From assembly GCA_016931875.1 (NCBI GenBank), contig JAFGDX010000179.1, positions 1-5,643 of the forward strand: a DNA stretch of 5,643 nucleotides, in the 5' to 3' direction. Under the pieces are notes generated by a model, which saw nothing but the letters and a program-made list of their open reading frames with translations, did no database searches and had not been told where the DNA came from. The position numbers and the translations under genes were made by a program. Shown here in pieces: positions 1 through 5,448 of this stretch. Positions within the stretch are counted from its first letter, which is position 1, and each line of letters begins with the position of its first letter. The stretch comes from Prolixibacteraceae bacterium (GTDB lineage: Bacteria; Bacteroidota; Bacteroidia; Bacteroidales; Prolixibacteraceae).

Positions 1-13
1 CGTTGTGCATCAT
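1..13 (-). CDS. Possible first codons of a further minus-strand gene (partial)
   Basis: Three nucleotides after the glycosyltransferase stop codon, the minus strand reads ATG ATG CAC AAC and then leaves the window. Such tight spacing is typical of operon partners, so this may be the start of the next gene in a glycosyltransferase operon. Only four codons are visible, so no product can be proposed and the start itself is uncertain. Confidence 0.25.
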
Positions 14-16
14 TTT

Positions 17-1126
17 TTAAGATAGAATACGCGAGTACAAAGAAATCATTTTTTCAGAAAAATAGGCCGGATGAAACTGTTTTGCCCTTTCGTATCCTTT
101 GGCAATGTATTTTTCACGTTCTGCATCGTTTTCAATAAGGGTTTTAAGGGCATTGCCTATTTCTTCAATATTTGATGGGTTGCACAAAATAGCGGCGCCA
201 CCGGCTGTTTCAGGCAAACACGAAGCATTGGATGTGATTACCGGGCACCCGCTGGCCATTGATTCTATAACCGGCAATCCAAAACCTTCGAAAATGGATA
301 TATAAACAGATGCCGTGGCTAACTGGTACAATCCGGCTAAATCTTTTTTCGGAATGTTGCTTAAAAATTTCACTTGCTCCTCCATCCGGTTGTCCGAAAT
401 AAATTTTAAAAGTTCGGAGCTGTAAATTGTAGGTTTTCCTACAAACACAATGCTGGTTTTTATTTTTTCAGAATGAACTGCCTTTAACAACGACAACTGG
501 TTTTTTCGGGCTTCAATGGTTCCTACCGAAAGGATGAATTTTCCCGGGAGTTCATATTTCCCCAGCAGTTTTTTTGCATTCTGAATTTCATAAAATTTAG
601 GTGAGACTGATTGGTGAATGACCTCTATTTTTTCCGGGTCGGAATTAAAAAAGGTAACAATATCTTCCTTGGTTTGATTGCTTATGGCATGAATTTTTGT
701 TGCCACCGCGCAGGCATATTTAACTTTGCGGTAATAAATATTGCGGTCGATGGGTTTATAAAATGAGGGGTAGCGCATAAAAATAAGATCGTGGATGGTT
801 ACCACCGACGGAACATTGTTTTTATGAATTCCCGCCGGGAGTTCGTTGCTTAATCCGTGAAAAATATCGAGTTCATGCTTTTCCAGTTGCCCGCTTACCG
901 AAAAACTGCGCCAAAGCGATTTGAATATTTTGGAAGCGGGGCTGTCGGGTGAAATCACATCAAACTTTTCATAATGATGAAAAAGGTCTTTGTTGATTTC
1001 GGGTGTAAACAACACATAATCGTTGTCGGGAAAATACTGCTGCAGGGCATTTAAGGTGTTCCGGCTGTAATTGCCCAGGCCGGAGGAGTTTAAAAAAGCC
1101 CGTTTGGCATCGAATCCGATTTTCAT
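17..1126 (-). CDS. Glycosyltransferase, GT4-like (GT-B fold)
   Basis: This 369-residue protein would transfer a sugar from a nucleotide-activated donor to a glycan or lipid-linked acceptor. It probably acts on the cytoplasmic side in cell-surface polysaccharide assembly. The N-terminal half has the glycine-rich donor/acceptor loop SSGLGNYSRN (about residues 14-23) and the IHDL motif with H112-D113. The C-terminal Rossmann half has the phosphate-binding segment SVGTIEARKN (200-209, with R207 and K208). It also has the EX7E motif EGFGLPVIE (E280 and E288), followed by SGCPVITS and a PETAGGAA segment. These are hallmarks of family-4 retaining glycosyltransferases, and the length is normal. There is no signal peptide or membrane helix, so it is likely soluble or peripheral. 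The ATG start gives MKIGFDAKRA, a typical GT4 N-terminus. It lies 79 bp after lysA, beyond the lysA terminator, and no promoter or Shine-Dalgarno sequence was recognised in the gap. Donor and acceptor sugars cannot be read from the sequence. Confidence 0.9.
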   Translation of the reverse strand: MKIGFDAKRAFLNSSGLGNYSRNTLNALQQYFPDNDYVLFTPEINKDLFHHYEKFDVISPDSPASKIFKSLWRSFSVSGQLEKHELDIFHGLSNELPAGIHKNNVPSVVTIHDLIFMRYPSFYKPIDRNIYYRKVKYACAVATKIHAISNQTKEDIVTFFNSDPEKIEVIHQSVSPKFYEIQNAKKLLGKYELPGKFILSVGTIEARKNQLSLLKAVHSEKIKTSIVFVGKPTIYSSELLKFISDNRMEEQVKFLSNIPKKDLAGLYQLATASVYISIFEGFGLPVIESMASGCPVITSNASCLPETAGGAAILCNPSNIEEIGNALKTLIENDAEREKYIAKGYERAKQFHPAYFSEKMISLYSRILS

Positions 1127-1150
1127 AACGCTATGATTTTTTGCATAATA

Positions 1151-1176
1151 CGAAAAGACCGGGAATTAGTTCCCGG
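1151..1176 (-). terminator. Intrinsic terminator of lysA
   Basis: A perfect 7-bp inverted repeat, CCGGGAA-TTAG-TTCCCGG, occupies 1159-1176. Read on the minus strand, the GC-rich hairpin is followed by TCTTTTCG, a short U-rich run. It lies 30 bp after the lysA stop codon, and no plus-strand gene runs into it, so it most likely ends lysA transcription. The U-run is interrupted by a C, so some read-through into the glycosyltransferase gene is possible. Confidence 0.65.
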
Positions 1177-1205
1177 CCAGGGTTAAATATTTTTTAAATT
1201 ATGTT

Positions 1206-2471
1206 CTATACTGAAAAGTCTTTTAGTGCGCCAAAATCGAGTGTGCCAAAATAATCTTCCACGGTTTCGGCCCTCCTGATTTGTACTACCTCGCCGTTTT
1301 CGCGCAATAAAAGTTCAGCCGATTTTAGTTTCCCATTGTAATTAAATCCCATGGCATGCCCGTGTGCTCCGGCATCGTGAATCACCATTATATCATCGCG
1401 CTCTACTTCCGGCAACTCCCGGTCGATGGCAAATTTATCGTTGTTTTCACACAACGAGCCGGTTACATCATACTTTTGTGTGTGCGGCTCATTTTCTTTT
1501 CCCAAAACGGTTATGTGGTGGTAAGCGCCATACATGGCCGGACGCATCAGGTTAACCATGCAGGCATCCATGCCCGCAAATTGTTTGTATGTTTTTTTAA
1601 TGTGGCGCACTTTGGTTACTAAATATCCGTAAGGGCCGGTAATGGCACGCCCCGATTCAAATAACAATTTTAAAGGAGCCAGCCCGTTTCCGGCAATCAT
1701 TTCGTTGTATAATTTTTGAACACCCGCGCTCACATATTCCAGGTCAACAGCTTTTTGGCCGGGTTTATATGGAATTCCGATTCCTCCGCCCAAATTGGCA
1801 AACTCAATTCTCACTCCGGTTTTTTGTTCAACTTCAATAATCAGCTTGAAAAGAATTTCAGCTGTTTCGATAAAATAATCCGGATCAAGTTCATTGGAGG
1901 CAACCATGGTATGAATGCCAAAGTGTTTTACTCCTTTTGATTTCAAAATTCTGTAACCTTCAATTATCTGTTCATGGGTAAACCCGTATTTGGCTTCCTC
2001 GGGGTGACCAATTATCAGGTTGCCCTGTTTTAAATCGCCGGGGTTGTACCGCATGCTGATGGTTTCGGGCAGCCCCACGTGTTTTTCCAGAAAATCAATA
2101 TGCGAAATATCGTCGAGATTAATTATGGCGCCCAAATCTTTGGCCAGCTGAAATTCGTAGGCTGGTGTGTCATTTGATGTAAGAATAATTTCATCGCCGC
2201 GCATTCCAACACGTTTGGCCAGTTCCAGCTCGGCAACCGAACTGCAGTCGATGCCAAATCCTTCTTCACGTAAAATTTTCATCAGGTACGGATTTGGCGT
2301 TGCTTTTATGGCAAAATATTCCTTGAACCCTTCATTCCACGAAAATGCTTTCAGAAAATAACGTGCATTTTCACGAATGGCTTTTTCATCGTAAATATGA
2401 AACGGCGTTGGATAGGTCTCAATAATTTTTTCGATTTGTTCTTTTGTAAACGGTAGTTTTTTTTCTGCCAT
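1206..2471 (-). CDS. lysA: Diaminopimelate decarboxylase (LysA, variant subclade)
   Basis: This cytoplasmic PLP enzyme of fold type III decarboxylates meso-diaminopimelate to L-lysine, the last step of the pathway. The 421-residue length fits the family. The PLP-binding lysine is K56 in YFAIKATPNP. The barrel carries GIH at 185-187 and the glycine loop NLGGGIGIPY (227-235). The substrate and phosphate region includes ESGR (272-275), MRPAMYGAYHH (309-319) and the partner-subunit segment GSLCENNDKF (338-347, with C341 and E342). FNYNGK near the C-terminus supplies Y378. Several signatures differ from the textbook ones: HTMVASN stands where HIGSQ is usual, CENND replaces CESGD, and ESGR replaces EPGR. 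From memory, a DAP decarboxylase subclade in anaerobic Firmicutes and Bacteroidota looks like this. An AGGA (minus strand, 2477-2480) sits a few bases before the ATG, the only plausible Shine-Dalgarno in the window. dapF lies 111 bp upstream on the same strand, and no clear terminator separates the two genes. Another fold-III amino-acid decarboxylase is possible, but the dapF and dapL context argues for LysA. Confidence 0.9.
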   Translation of the reverse strand: MAEKKLPFTKEQIEKIIETYPTPFHIYDEKAIRENARYFLKAFSWNEGFKEYFAIKATPNPYLMKILREEGFGIDCSSVAELELAKRVGMRGDEIILTSNDTPAYEFQLAKDLGAIINLDDISHIDFLEKHVGLPETISMRYNPGDLKQGNLIIGHPEEAKYGFTHEQIIEGYRILKSKGVKHFGIHTMVASNELDPDYFIETAEILFKLIIEVEQKTGVRIEFANLGGGIGIPYKPGQKAVDLEYVSAGVQKLYNEMIAGNGLAPLKLLFESGRAITGPYGYLVTKVRHIKKTYKQFAGMDACMVNLMRPAMYGAYHHITVLGKENEPHTQKYDVTGSLCENNDKFAIDRELPEVERDDIMVIHDAGAHGHAMGFNYNGKLKSAELLLRENGEVVQIRRAETVEDYFGTLDFGALKDFSV

Positions 2472-2498
2472 AATATTCCTGCGATTTTTTTAGAACAA

Positions 2499-2506
2499 CA
2501 AATGTA
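2499..2506 (-). promoter_or_regulatory. Putative -7 promoter box of lysA
   Basis: The minus strand reads TACATTTG, a perfect match to the Bacteroidota -7 consensus TAnnTTTG, starting 35 nt upstream of the lysA start codon. It predicts a 5' leader of roughly 20 nt. No good TTTG -33 element is seen at the expected spacing. That place holds the AT-rich palindrome at 2525-2539. Assignment is by consensus match and position only. Confidence 0.55.
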
Positions 2507-2524
2507 CAATTTATCCCATAATTG

Positions 2525-2539
2525 TTAGAATAATTCTAA
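2525..2539. repeat. 15-bp palindrome upstream of the lysA promoter (operator candidate)
   Basis: TTAGAAT-A-ATTCTAA is a perfect inverted repeat of 7-bp arms around one central base. It is centred about 30 bp upstream of the lysA -7 box, roughly where a -33 element would lie. This geometry suits a dimeric regulator, but the site is AT-rich and could arise by chance. It has no GC stem or following U-tract, so it does not look like a dapF terminator. Confidence 0.3.
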
Positions 2540-2582
2540 ATAAAGCATGATTGGGGAAGAATAAATTTAACGTAAGCTGAAT

Positions 2583-3440
2583 TTATAAACCGGAAATAAG
2601 TTCGTTACTTAAAAACCCGTTGGCAATTTCTTTTACTTCGCCGGTCATTTTCAGGTTCCACACTTCATCAATTTCAATTTTGAGGACGCCTCCCGGCATT
2701 TTAACATTCAGCTTTCGTTCTGTTAACCCTTTTTTTGCCACCACCGAAGCTACTGCACACGACGAGCTTCCGGAGGCCAAAGTCCAGCCGGCGCCACGTT
2801 CCCAAATTAAAATTTCAACCTCGGTTGGCGAAACTACTTTGGCAAACTGCACATTAATACGGTTGGGGAACATCGGGTGATGCTCTATTTCGCGTCCGAA
2901 AGTTTTTATTTCCTTTTCATCAAGCGTATCTTTTAAAACCACACAGTGCGGATTTCCAACCGAAACACAATTGATTTGATAATCTTTGTATTCCAGGTGC
3001 AGCATTTCATCCATACACTCCTCTTTTTCACAATTCACAGGAATTTCTGCCGATTTGAAATATGCTTTCCCCATGTCCACTTTAACAGTTTTGGCTTTCC
3101 CGTTTTCCTCTTCCGTAATTTCGGCCCGAACCATTCCTCCCGGCGTTTCAATGGTAAAAATCCTTTCGCGCGAGAATTTATAGTCGTACAAATATTTGGC
3201 AAATATACGCAGTCCGTTTCCACTTTTTTCAGCTTCCGAACCATCGGGGTTTAAAATTCGCAATCCAAAATTTGCTTTATAGCTTGGCACTTTTAGTAAA
3301 ATACCGTCGGACCCGATGCCATAATGAACATCGCAAATTTTCCGGATGGCTTTTTCAGTTAATTCAAAACCTATTTCGTATTGATTTAAAACTATATAAT
3401 CGTTGCCCAACCCATGGGACTTTACAAAGAAATTTTGCAT
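2583..3440 (-). CDS. dapF: Diaminopimelate epimerase family protein with Ser/Ser in place of the catalytic Cys pair
   Basis: DapF is a cofactor-independent cytoplasmic epimerase that converts LL-DAP to meso-DAP, the substrate of LysA and a peptidoglycan building block. The 285-residue length and the duplicated fold fit. The N-terminal half has SHGLGNDYIVL (8-18), YGIGSDGILL (40-49) and LNPDGSEAEKSGNG (63-76). The C-terminal half has VGNPHCVV (161-168), FPNRINVQ (191-198) and WERGAGWTLASGSSSC (213-228), followed by MPGG (248-251). Most substrate-binding positions are conserved: N13, N64, G74-N75-G76, N163, N196, E214 and R215. However, the position of the first catalytic Cys (CGNG) is S73 and that of the second (ACG) is S223. 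The usual GAGET is GAGWT. From memory, this SGNG/ASGSS pattern recurs in a DapF subclade, so it is probably not a sequencing error. Its position upstream of lysA on the same strand and near dapL supports a DAP role. A related amino-acid epimerase or isomerase function cannot be excluded. The ATG start gives a typical N-terminus without a visible Shine-Dalgarno. Confidence 0.85.
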   Translation of the reverse strand: MQNFFVKSHGLGNDYIVLNQYEIGFELTEKAIRKICDVHYGIGSDGILLKVPSYKANFGLRILNPDGSEAEKSGNGLRIFAKYLYDYKFSRERIFTIETPGGMVRAEITEEENGKAKTVKVDMGKAYFKSAEIPVNCEKEECMDEMLHLEYKDYQINCVSVGNPHCVVLKDTLDEKEIKTFGREIEHHPMFPNRINVQFAKVVSPTEVEILIWERGAGWTLASGSSSCAVASVVAKKGLTERKLNVKMPGGVLKIEIDEVWNLKMTGEVKEIANGFLSNELISGL

Positions 3441-3459
3441 GACGTACTGTTTTAGGCTA

Positions 3460-3467
3460 CAAATGTA
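3460..3467 (-). promoter_or_regulatory. Putative -7 promoter box of dapF
   Basis: The minus strand reads TACATTTG, a perfect TAnnTTTG match ending 20 nt before the dapF ATG. This predicts a very short leader of about 10-15 nt. The 8-mer is identical to the one before lysA, and the shared plus-strand word is ACAAATGTA in both places. No clear -33 TTTG is seen. Confidence 0.5.
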
Positions 3468-3509
3468 TTAAACCATGATGAAATTTTACGGTGTATTTAG
3501 TGCAATTCT

Positions 3510-3537
3510 TTTGCTGAAGGAATTATTCTTAAATTTG
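3510..3537 (+). promoter_or_regulatory. Putative promoter of the mntA-hepT-dapL block
   Basis: TAAATTTG at 3530-3537 matches TAnnTTTG exactly. TTTG at 3510-3513 could be the -33 element, with 16 nt between the two, slightly shorter than usual. Transcription would start near 3543-3545, almost on the mntA ATG at 3545, so the message would be leaderless or nearly so. An imperfect 8-bp inverted repeat (3504-3511 with 3517-3524, one G-T pair) overlaps the -33 element and might be an operator. This is the only convincing plus-strand promoter seen upstream of dapL. Confidence 0.5.
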
Positions 3538-3544
3538 TAACGTT

Positions 3545-3847
3545 ATGTACAGTCAGAGTCAAATAGTAAATTTTATTTCCGAGAATAAAGCCATTCTTGA
3601 AAAAAAATACCATGTTTCAAAAATTGGCATATTTGGTTCTTTTGCCCGAAATGAGCAAACCGAGGAATCGGATGTTGACTTGATAATTGATTTTAAAGAG
3701 AATACCAATAATCTTTTCGAAGTTAAACTGGCAATAAAAGAGTTTTTCAAAGAGAAATTGAATATTGAAGTCGATATTTGTAGAGAAAAATATATAAAAC
3801 CGAGGTATAAGAACAGGATAATCAAAGAAGCAATTTATGTTGATTAA
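3545..3847 (+). CDS. mntA: MntA-type minimal nucleotidyltransferase antitoxin
   Basis: This 100-residue protein belongs to the MNT family of the DNA polymerase beta superfamily. In characterised MntA/HepT pairs the antitoxin transfers AMP onto a tyrosine of the HEPN toxin and so silences it. The catalytic signature GSX10DXD is intact: GSFARNEQTEESDVDLIID gives G31-S32 and D43/D45. The third metal-binding aspartate is D77 in NIEVDIC. Length is typical for a stand-alone MNT protein. The gene overlaps the hepT relic by 11 nt (3837-3847), the usual antitoxin-first, translationally coupled order. Base composition is unlike its neighbours: a hand count gives 54 G+C in 180 bases for 3601-3780, against 89 in 180 for 4561-4740 of dapL, which suggests horizontal acquisition. 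No Shine-Dalgarno is seen and the promoter is nearly at the start codon. With its toxin broken, this would be an orphan antitoxin. It could still counter a HepT encoded elsewhere, or simply not have decayed yet. Confidence 0.88.
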   Translation: MYSQSQIVNFISENKAILEKKYHVSKIGIFGSFARNEQTEESDVDLIIDFKENTNNLFEVKLAIKEFFKEKLNIEVDICREKYIKPRYKNRIIKEAIYVD

Positions 3848-4172
3848 AGAATCAGATTCTCTGGAAAATATTCTGGAGGCAATTGAAAGAATTGAAAAAT
3901 ATGCTTTACCTTTTTAAAATGCTGATGAGCTTTTCGAAGATTCAAAAACTTTTGATGCGGTTTTGATGAATTTTATAGTTATCGGAGAAATGGCCGGCAA
4001 AATATCTGACGAATTTAAGCAAAGAAATCCTGAAATTAATTGGTGGAAAATAAAGAGTCTCTGAAATATTGTTGCTCATGATTATTTTGGAGTAGATGGT
4101 GAAGAAATATGGCAAATCATTCAAAATAGTATTCCCGACTTAAAAAAATTTATTGAAGAAAAATTAAAGTAA
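3837..4172 (+). pseudogene. hepT: HepT (HEPN/DUF86) toxin relic with two nonsense codons
   Basis: Read in one frame from ATG 3837 to TAA 4170-4172, 112 codons give a full-length HepT-like protein interrupted only by TAA at 3915-3917 (codon 27) and TGA at 4062-4064 (codon 76). The N-terminal piece is SLENILEAIERIEKYALPF. The middle piece includes NADELFEDSKTFDAVLMNF and VIGEMAGKISDEF. The end reads NIVAHDYFGVDGEEIWQII. HepT proteins are small helical HEPN ribonucleases with the active-site motif RX4HXY. Here the TGA replaces exactly the R, leaving N-I-V-A-H-D-Y, so both length and catalysis are lost. There is no frameshift or deletion, so the inactivation looks recent. The stops are of different types, which argues against genetic-code reassignment. 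An assembly error would have to produce two separate substitutions. The intact first 26 codons might still be translated but would make only one helix. Confidence 0.85.
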
Positions 4173-4175
4173 AAT

Positions 4176-5405
4176 ATGGCAATTATTAACGAAAATTACC
4201 TCAAACTGCAGGCAGGTTATTTATTCCCGGAAATTGGGAGAAGAGTAAATGAATTTATTGAAGCGAACCCGGACAAAAAAGTAATTAAAATGGGCATTGG
4301 CGATGTTACCCAACCGCTGGTTCCTTCGGTGGTGAAAGCATTTCATGAAGGGGTGGAAGAAATGGCAAAAGCCGAAACGTTTAAAGGTTACGGCCCCGAA
4401 CAGGGCTACGCCTTTTTGCGCGAAGCTATTGCAAAAAATTCATACCAGGCCAGGGGAATGGATATTTCGGCTGATGATATTTTTATTTCCGACGGCTCGA
4501 AATGCGACACCGGAAACATTCAGGAAATTTTTGGCAATGCCAATAAAATTGCCATTTGCGACCCGGTTTACCCGGTGTATGCTGACACAACCGTGATGGC
4601 CGGAAAAACAGGCGCTTGCCAGCCGAACGGATATTACGACGGAATCATTTACATGCCCTGTACAAAAGAAAATGGTTTTATCCCCGAGCTCCCCACTGAA
4701 ATCCCCGATTTGATTTTTCTGTGCTACCCAAACAACCCCACCGGAACAGTAGCATCAAAAGAAGAGCTAAAAAAATGGGTGGACTTTGCCATCGAAAATA
4801 AAAGCATCCTTTTGTACGATGCGGCTTATGAATCATTTATTCAGGACGATAAAATTCCACGCTCGATTTACGAAATTGAAGGGGCCAAACAGGTTGCAAT
4901 CGAATTCCGCAGTTTTTCAAAAACTGCCGGATTTACCGGAACCCGTTGTGCGTACACTGTGGTTCCGAAAGAACTGGTTGCTTATGATTCAACAGGAAAA
5001 GCACACGCTGTAAAACCATTGTGGAACCGTCGTCAATCAACAAAATTCAATGGCGTTTCCTATCCGGTACAAAAAGCTGCTGCTGCTGTTTACACCGAAG
5101 AAGGAAAAAAGGAAGTGGCGGAAGTGATTTCGTATTACATGGAAAATGCCCGGATTATGAAGGAAAGTTTACTGGCTGCCGGTTACGAAGTTTTTGGCGG
5201 CGAAAACGCACCTTACATTTGGGTAAAAACCAAAGGCAATATGAAATCGTGGGATTTCTTCGACAAAGTGTTGAATGAAGCCAATGTGGTGGGAACTCCC
5301 GGTTCAGGGTTTGGCCCTTCCGGTGAAGGTTATTTTCGTTTTTCAGCTTTTGCCGACCGTGAAAATGTTTTGGAGGCCATGGAACGAATAAAGAATTTAG
5401 GCTAA
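4176..5405 (+). CDS. dapL: LL-diaminopimelate aminotransferase
   Basis: DapL (EC 2.6.1.83) is a PLP-dependent fold-type I aminotransferase that makes LL-diaminopimelate directly from tetrahydrodipicolinate with glutamate as amino donor. It bypasses the acyl-blocked DapD/DapC/DapE steps. The 409-residue length is right for the family. Diagnostic segments are MGIGDVTQP (39-47), [10 protein letters not shown] (69-78), [17 protein letters not shown] (104-120) and [11 protein letters not shown] (128-138). Further on are [10 protein letters not shown] (182-191, N187) and YDAAYES (214-220, D215 and Y218). [15 protein letters not shown] (244-258) carries the PLP Schiff-base lysine K249, and YFRFSAF contains R388, which binds the substrate carboxylate. 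The combination [10 protein letters not shown] with [13 protein letters not shown] is specific for DapL rather than generic aspartate aminotransferases. The ATG lies 3 nt after the ancestral hepT stop with no clear Shine-Dalgarno, and no strong promoter was found in the hepT relic. It therefore appears to depend on the mntA promoter or a weak internal one. A strong terminator follows. Confidence 0.96.
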   Translation: MAIINENYLKLQAGYLFPEIGRRVNEFIEANPDKKVIKMGIGDVTQPLVPSVVKAFHEGVEEMAKAETFKGYGPEQGYAFLREAIAKNSYQARGMDISADDIFISDGSKCDTGNIQEIFGNANKIAICDPVYPVYADTTVMAGKTGACQPNGYYDGIIYMPCTKENGFIPELPTEIPDLIFLCYPNNPTGTVASKEELKKWVDFAIENKSILLYDAAYESFIQDDKIPRSIYEIEGAKQVAIEFRSFSKTAGFTGTRCAYTVVPKELVAYDSTGKAHAVKPLWNRRQSTKFNGVSYPVQKAAAAVYTEEGKKEVAEVISYYMENARIMKESLLAAGYEVFGGENAPYIWVKTKGNMKSWDFFDKVLNEANVVGTPGSGFGPSGEGYFRFSAFADRENVLEAMERIKNLG

Positions 5406-5417
5406 TATAAACATCGG

Positions 5418-5448
5418 ATACCTCTGCAATTTGCAGGGGTATTTTTTT
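5418..5448 (+). terminator. Intrinsic terminator of dapL
   Basis: ATACCTCTGCA (5418-5428) pairs with TGCAGGGGTAT (5432-5442) in an 11-bp stem with one G-U wobble and a 3-nt ATT loop. Seven T residues follow directly (5442-5448). It begins 12 bp after the dapL stop. On the minus strand there is no U-run after the hairpin, so it appears one-directional. The stop codon of the convergent minus-strand gene lies inside the T-run. Confidence 0.9.

Noticed and set aside
99..305. Plus-strand open frame opposite the 3' end of the glycosyltransferase
   Set aside because: It lies over the conserved EX7E-containing C-terminal domain on the other strand and shows no independent coding features.
1356..1622. 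Plus-strand open frames opposite lysA (also 1716-1940 and 2167-2361)
   Set aside because: Antisense shadows. The lysA frame is complete and well conserved.
2472..2582. Possible terminator for dapF between dapF and lysA
   Set aside because: No GC-rich stem followed by a minus-strand U-run was found. The only palindrome (2525-2539) is AT-rich and better placed as an operator.
2946..3254. Plus-strand open frames opposite dapF (also 2620-2880 and 2986-3183)
   Set aside because: Low-complexity antisense translations of dapF with no motif support.
3559..3825. 88-codon open frame antisense to mntA
   Set aside because: It mirrors the AT-rich mntA gene, shows no recognisable family, and the plus-strand frame has an intact catalytic signature.
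3915..4064. Stop-codon readthrough or recoding (for example TGA as selenocysteine or Trp) in hepT
   Set aside because: One stop is TAA and the other TGA, the other genes here end normally at TAA, no SECIS-like element was seen, and the family requires Arg at the TGA position.
3942..4124. 60-codon minus-strand open frame inside the hepT relic
   Set aside because: The opposite strand clearly encodes HepT remnants. The antisense peptide has no recognisable features or upstream signals.
5021..5278. Plus-strand out-of-frame open frames inside dapL (also 4345-4596 and 4786-5013)
   Set aside because: They are shadows of dapL, whose own frame contains all family motifs without interruption.
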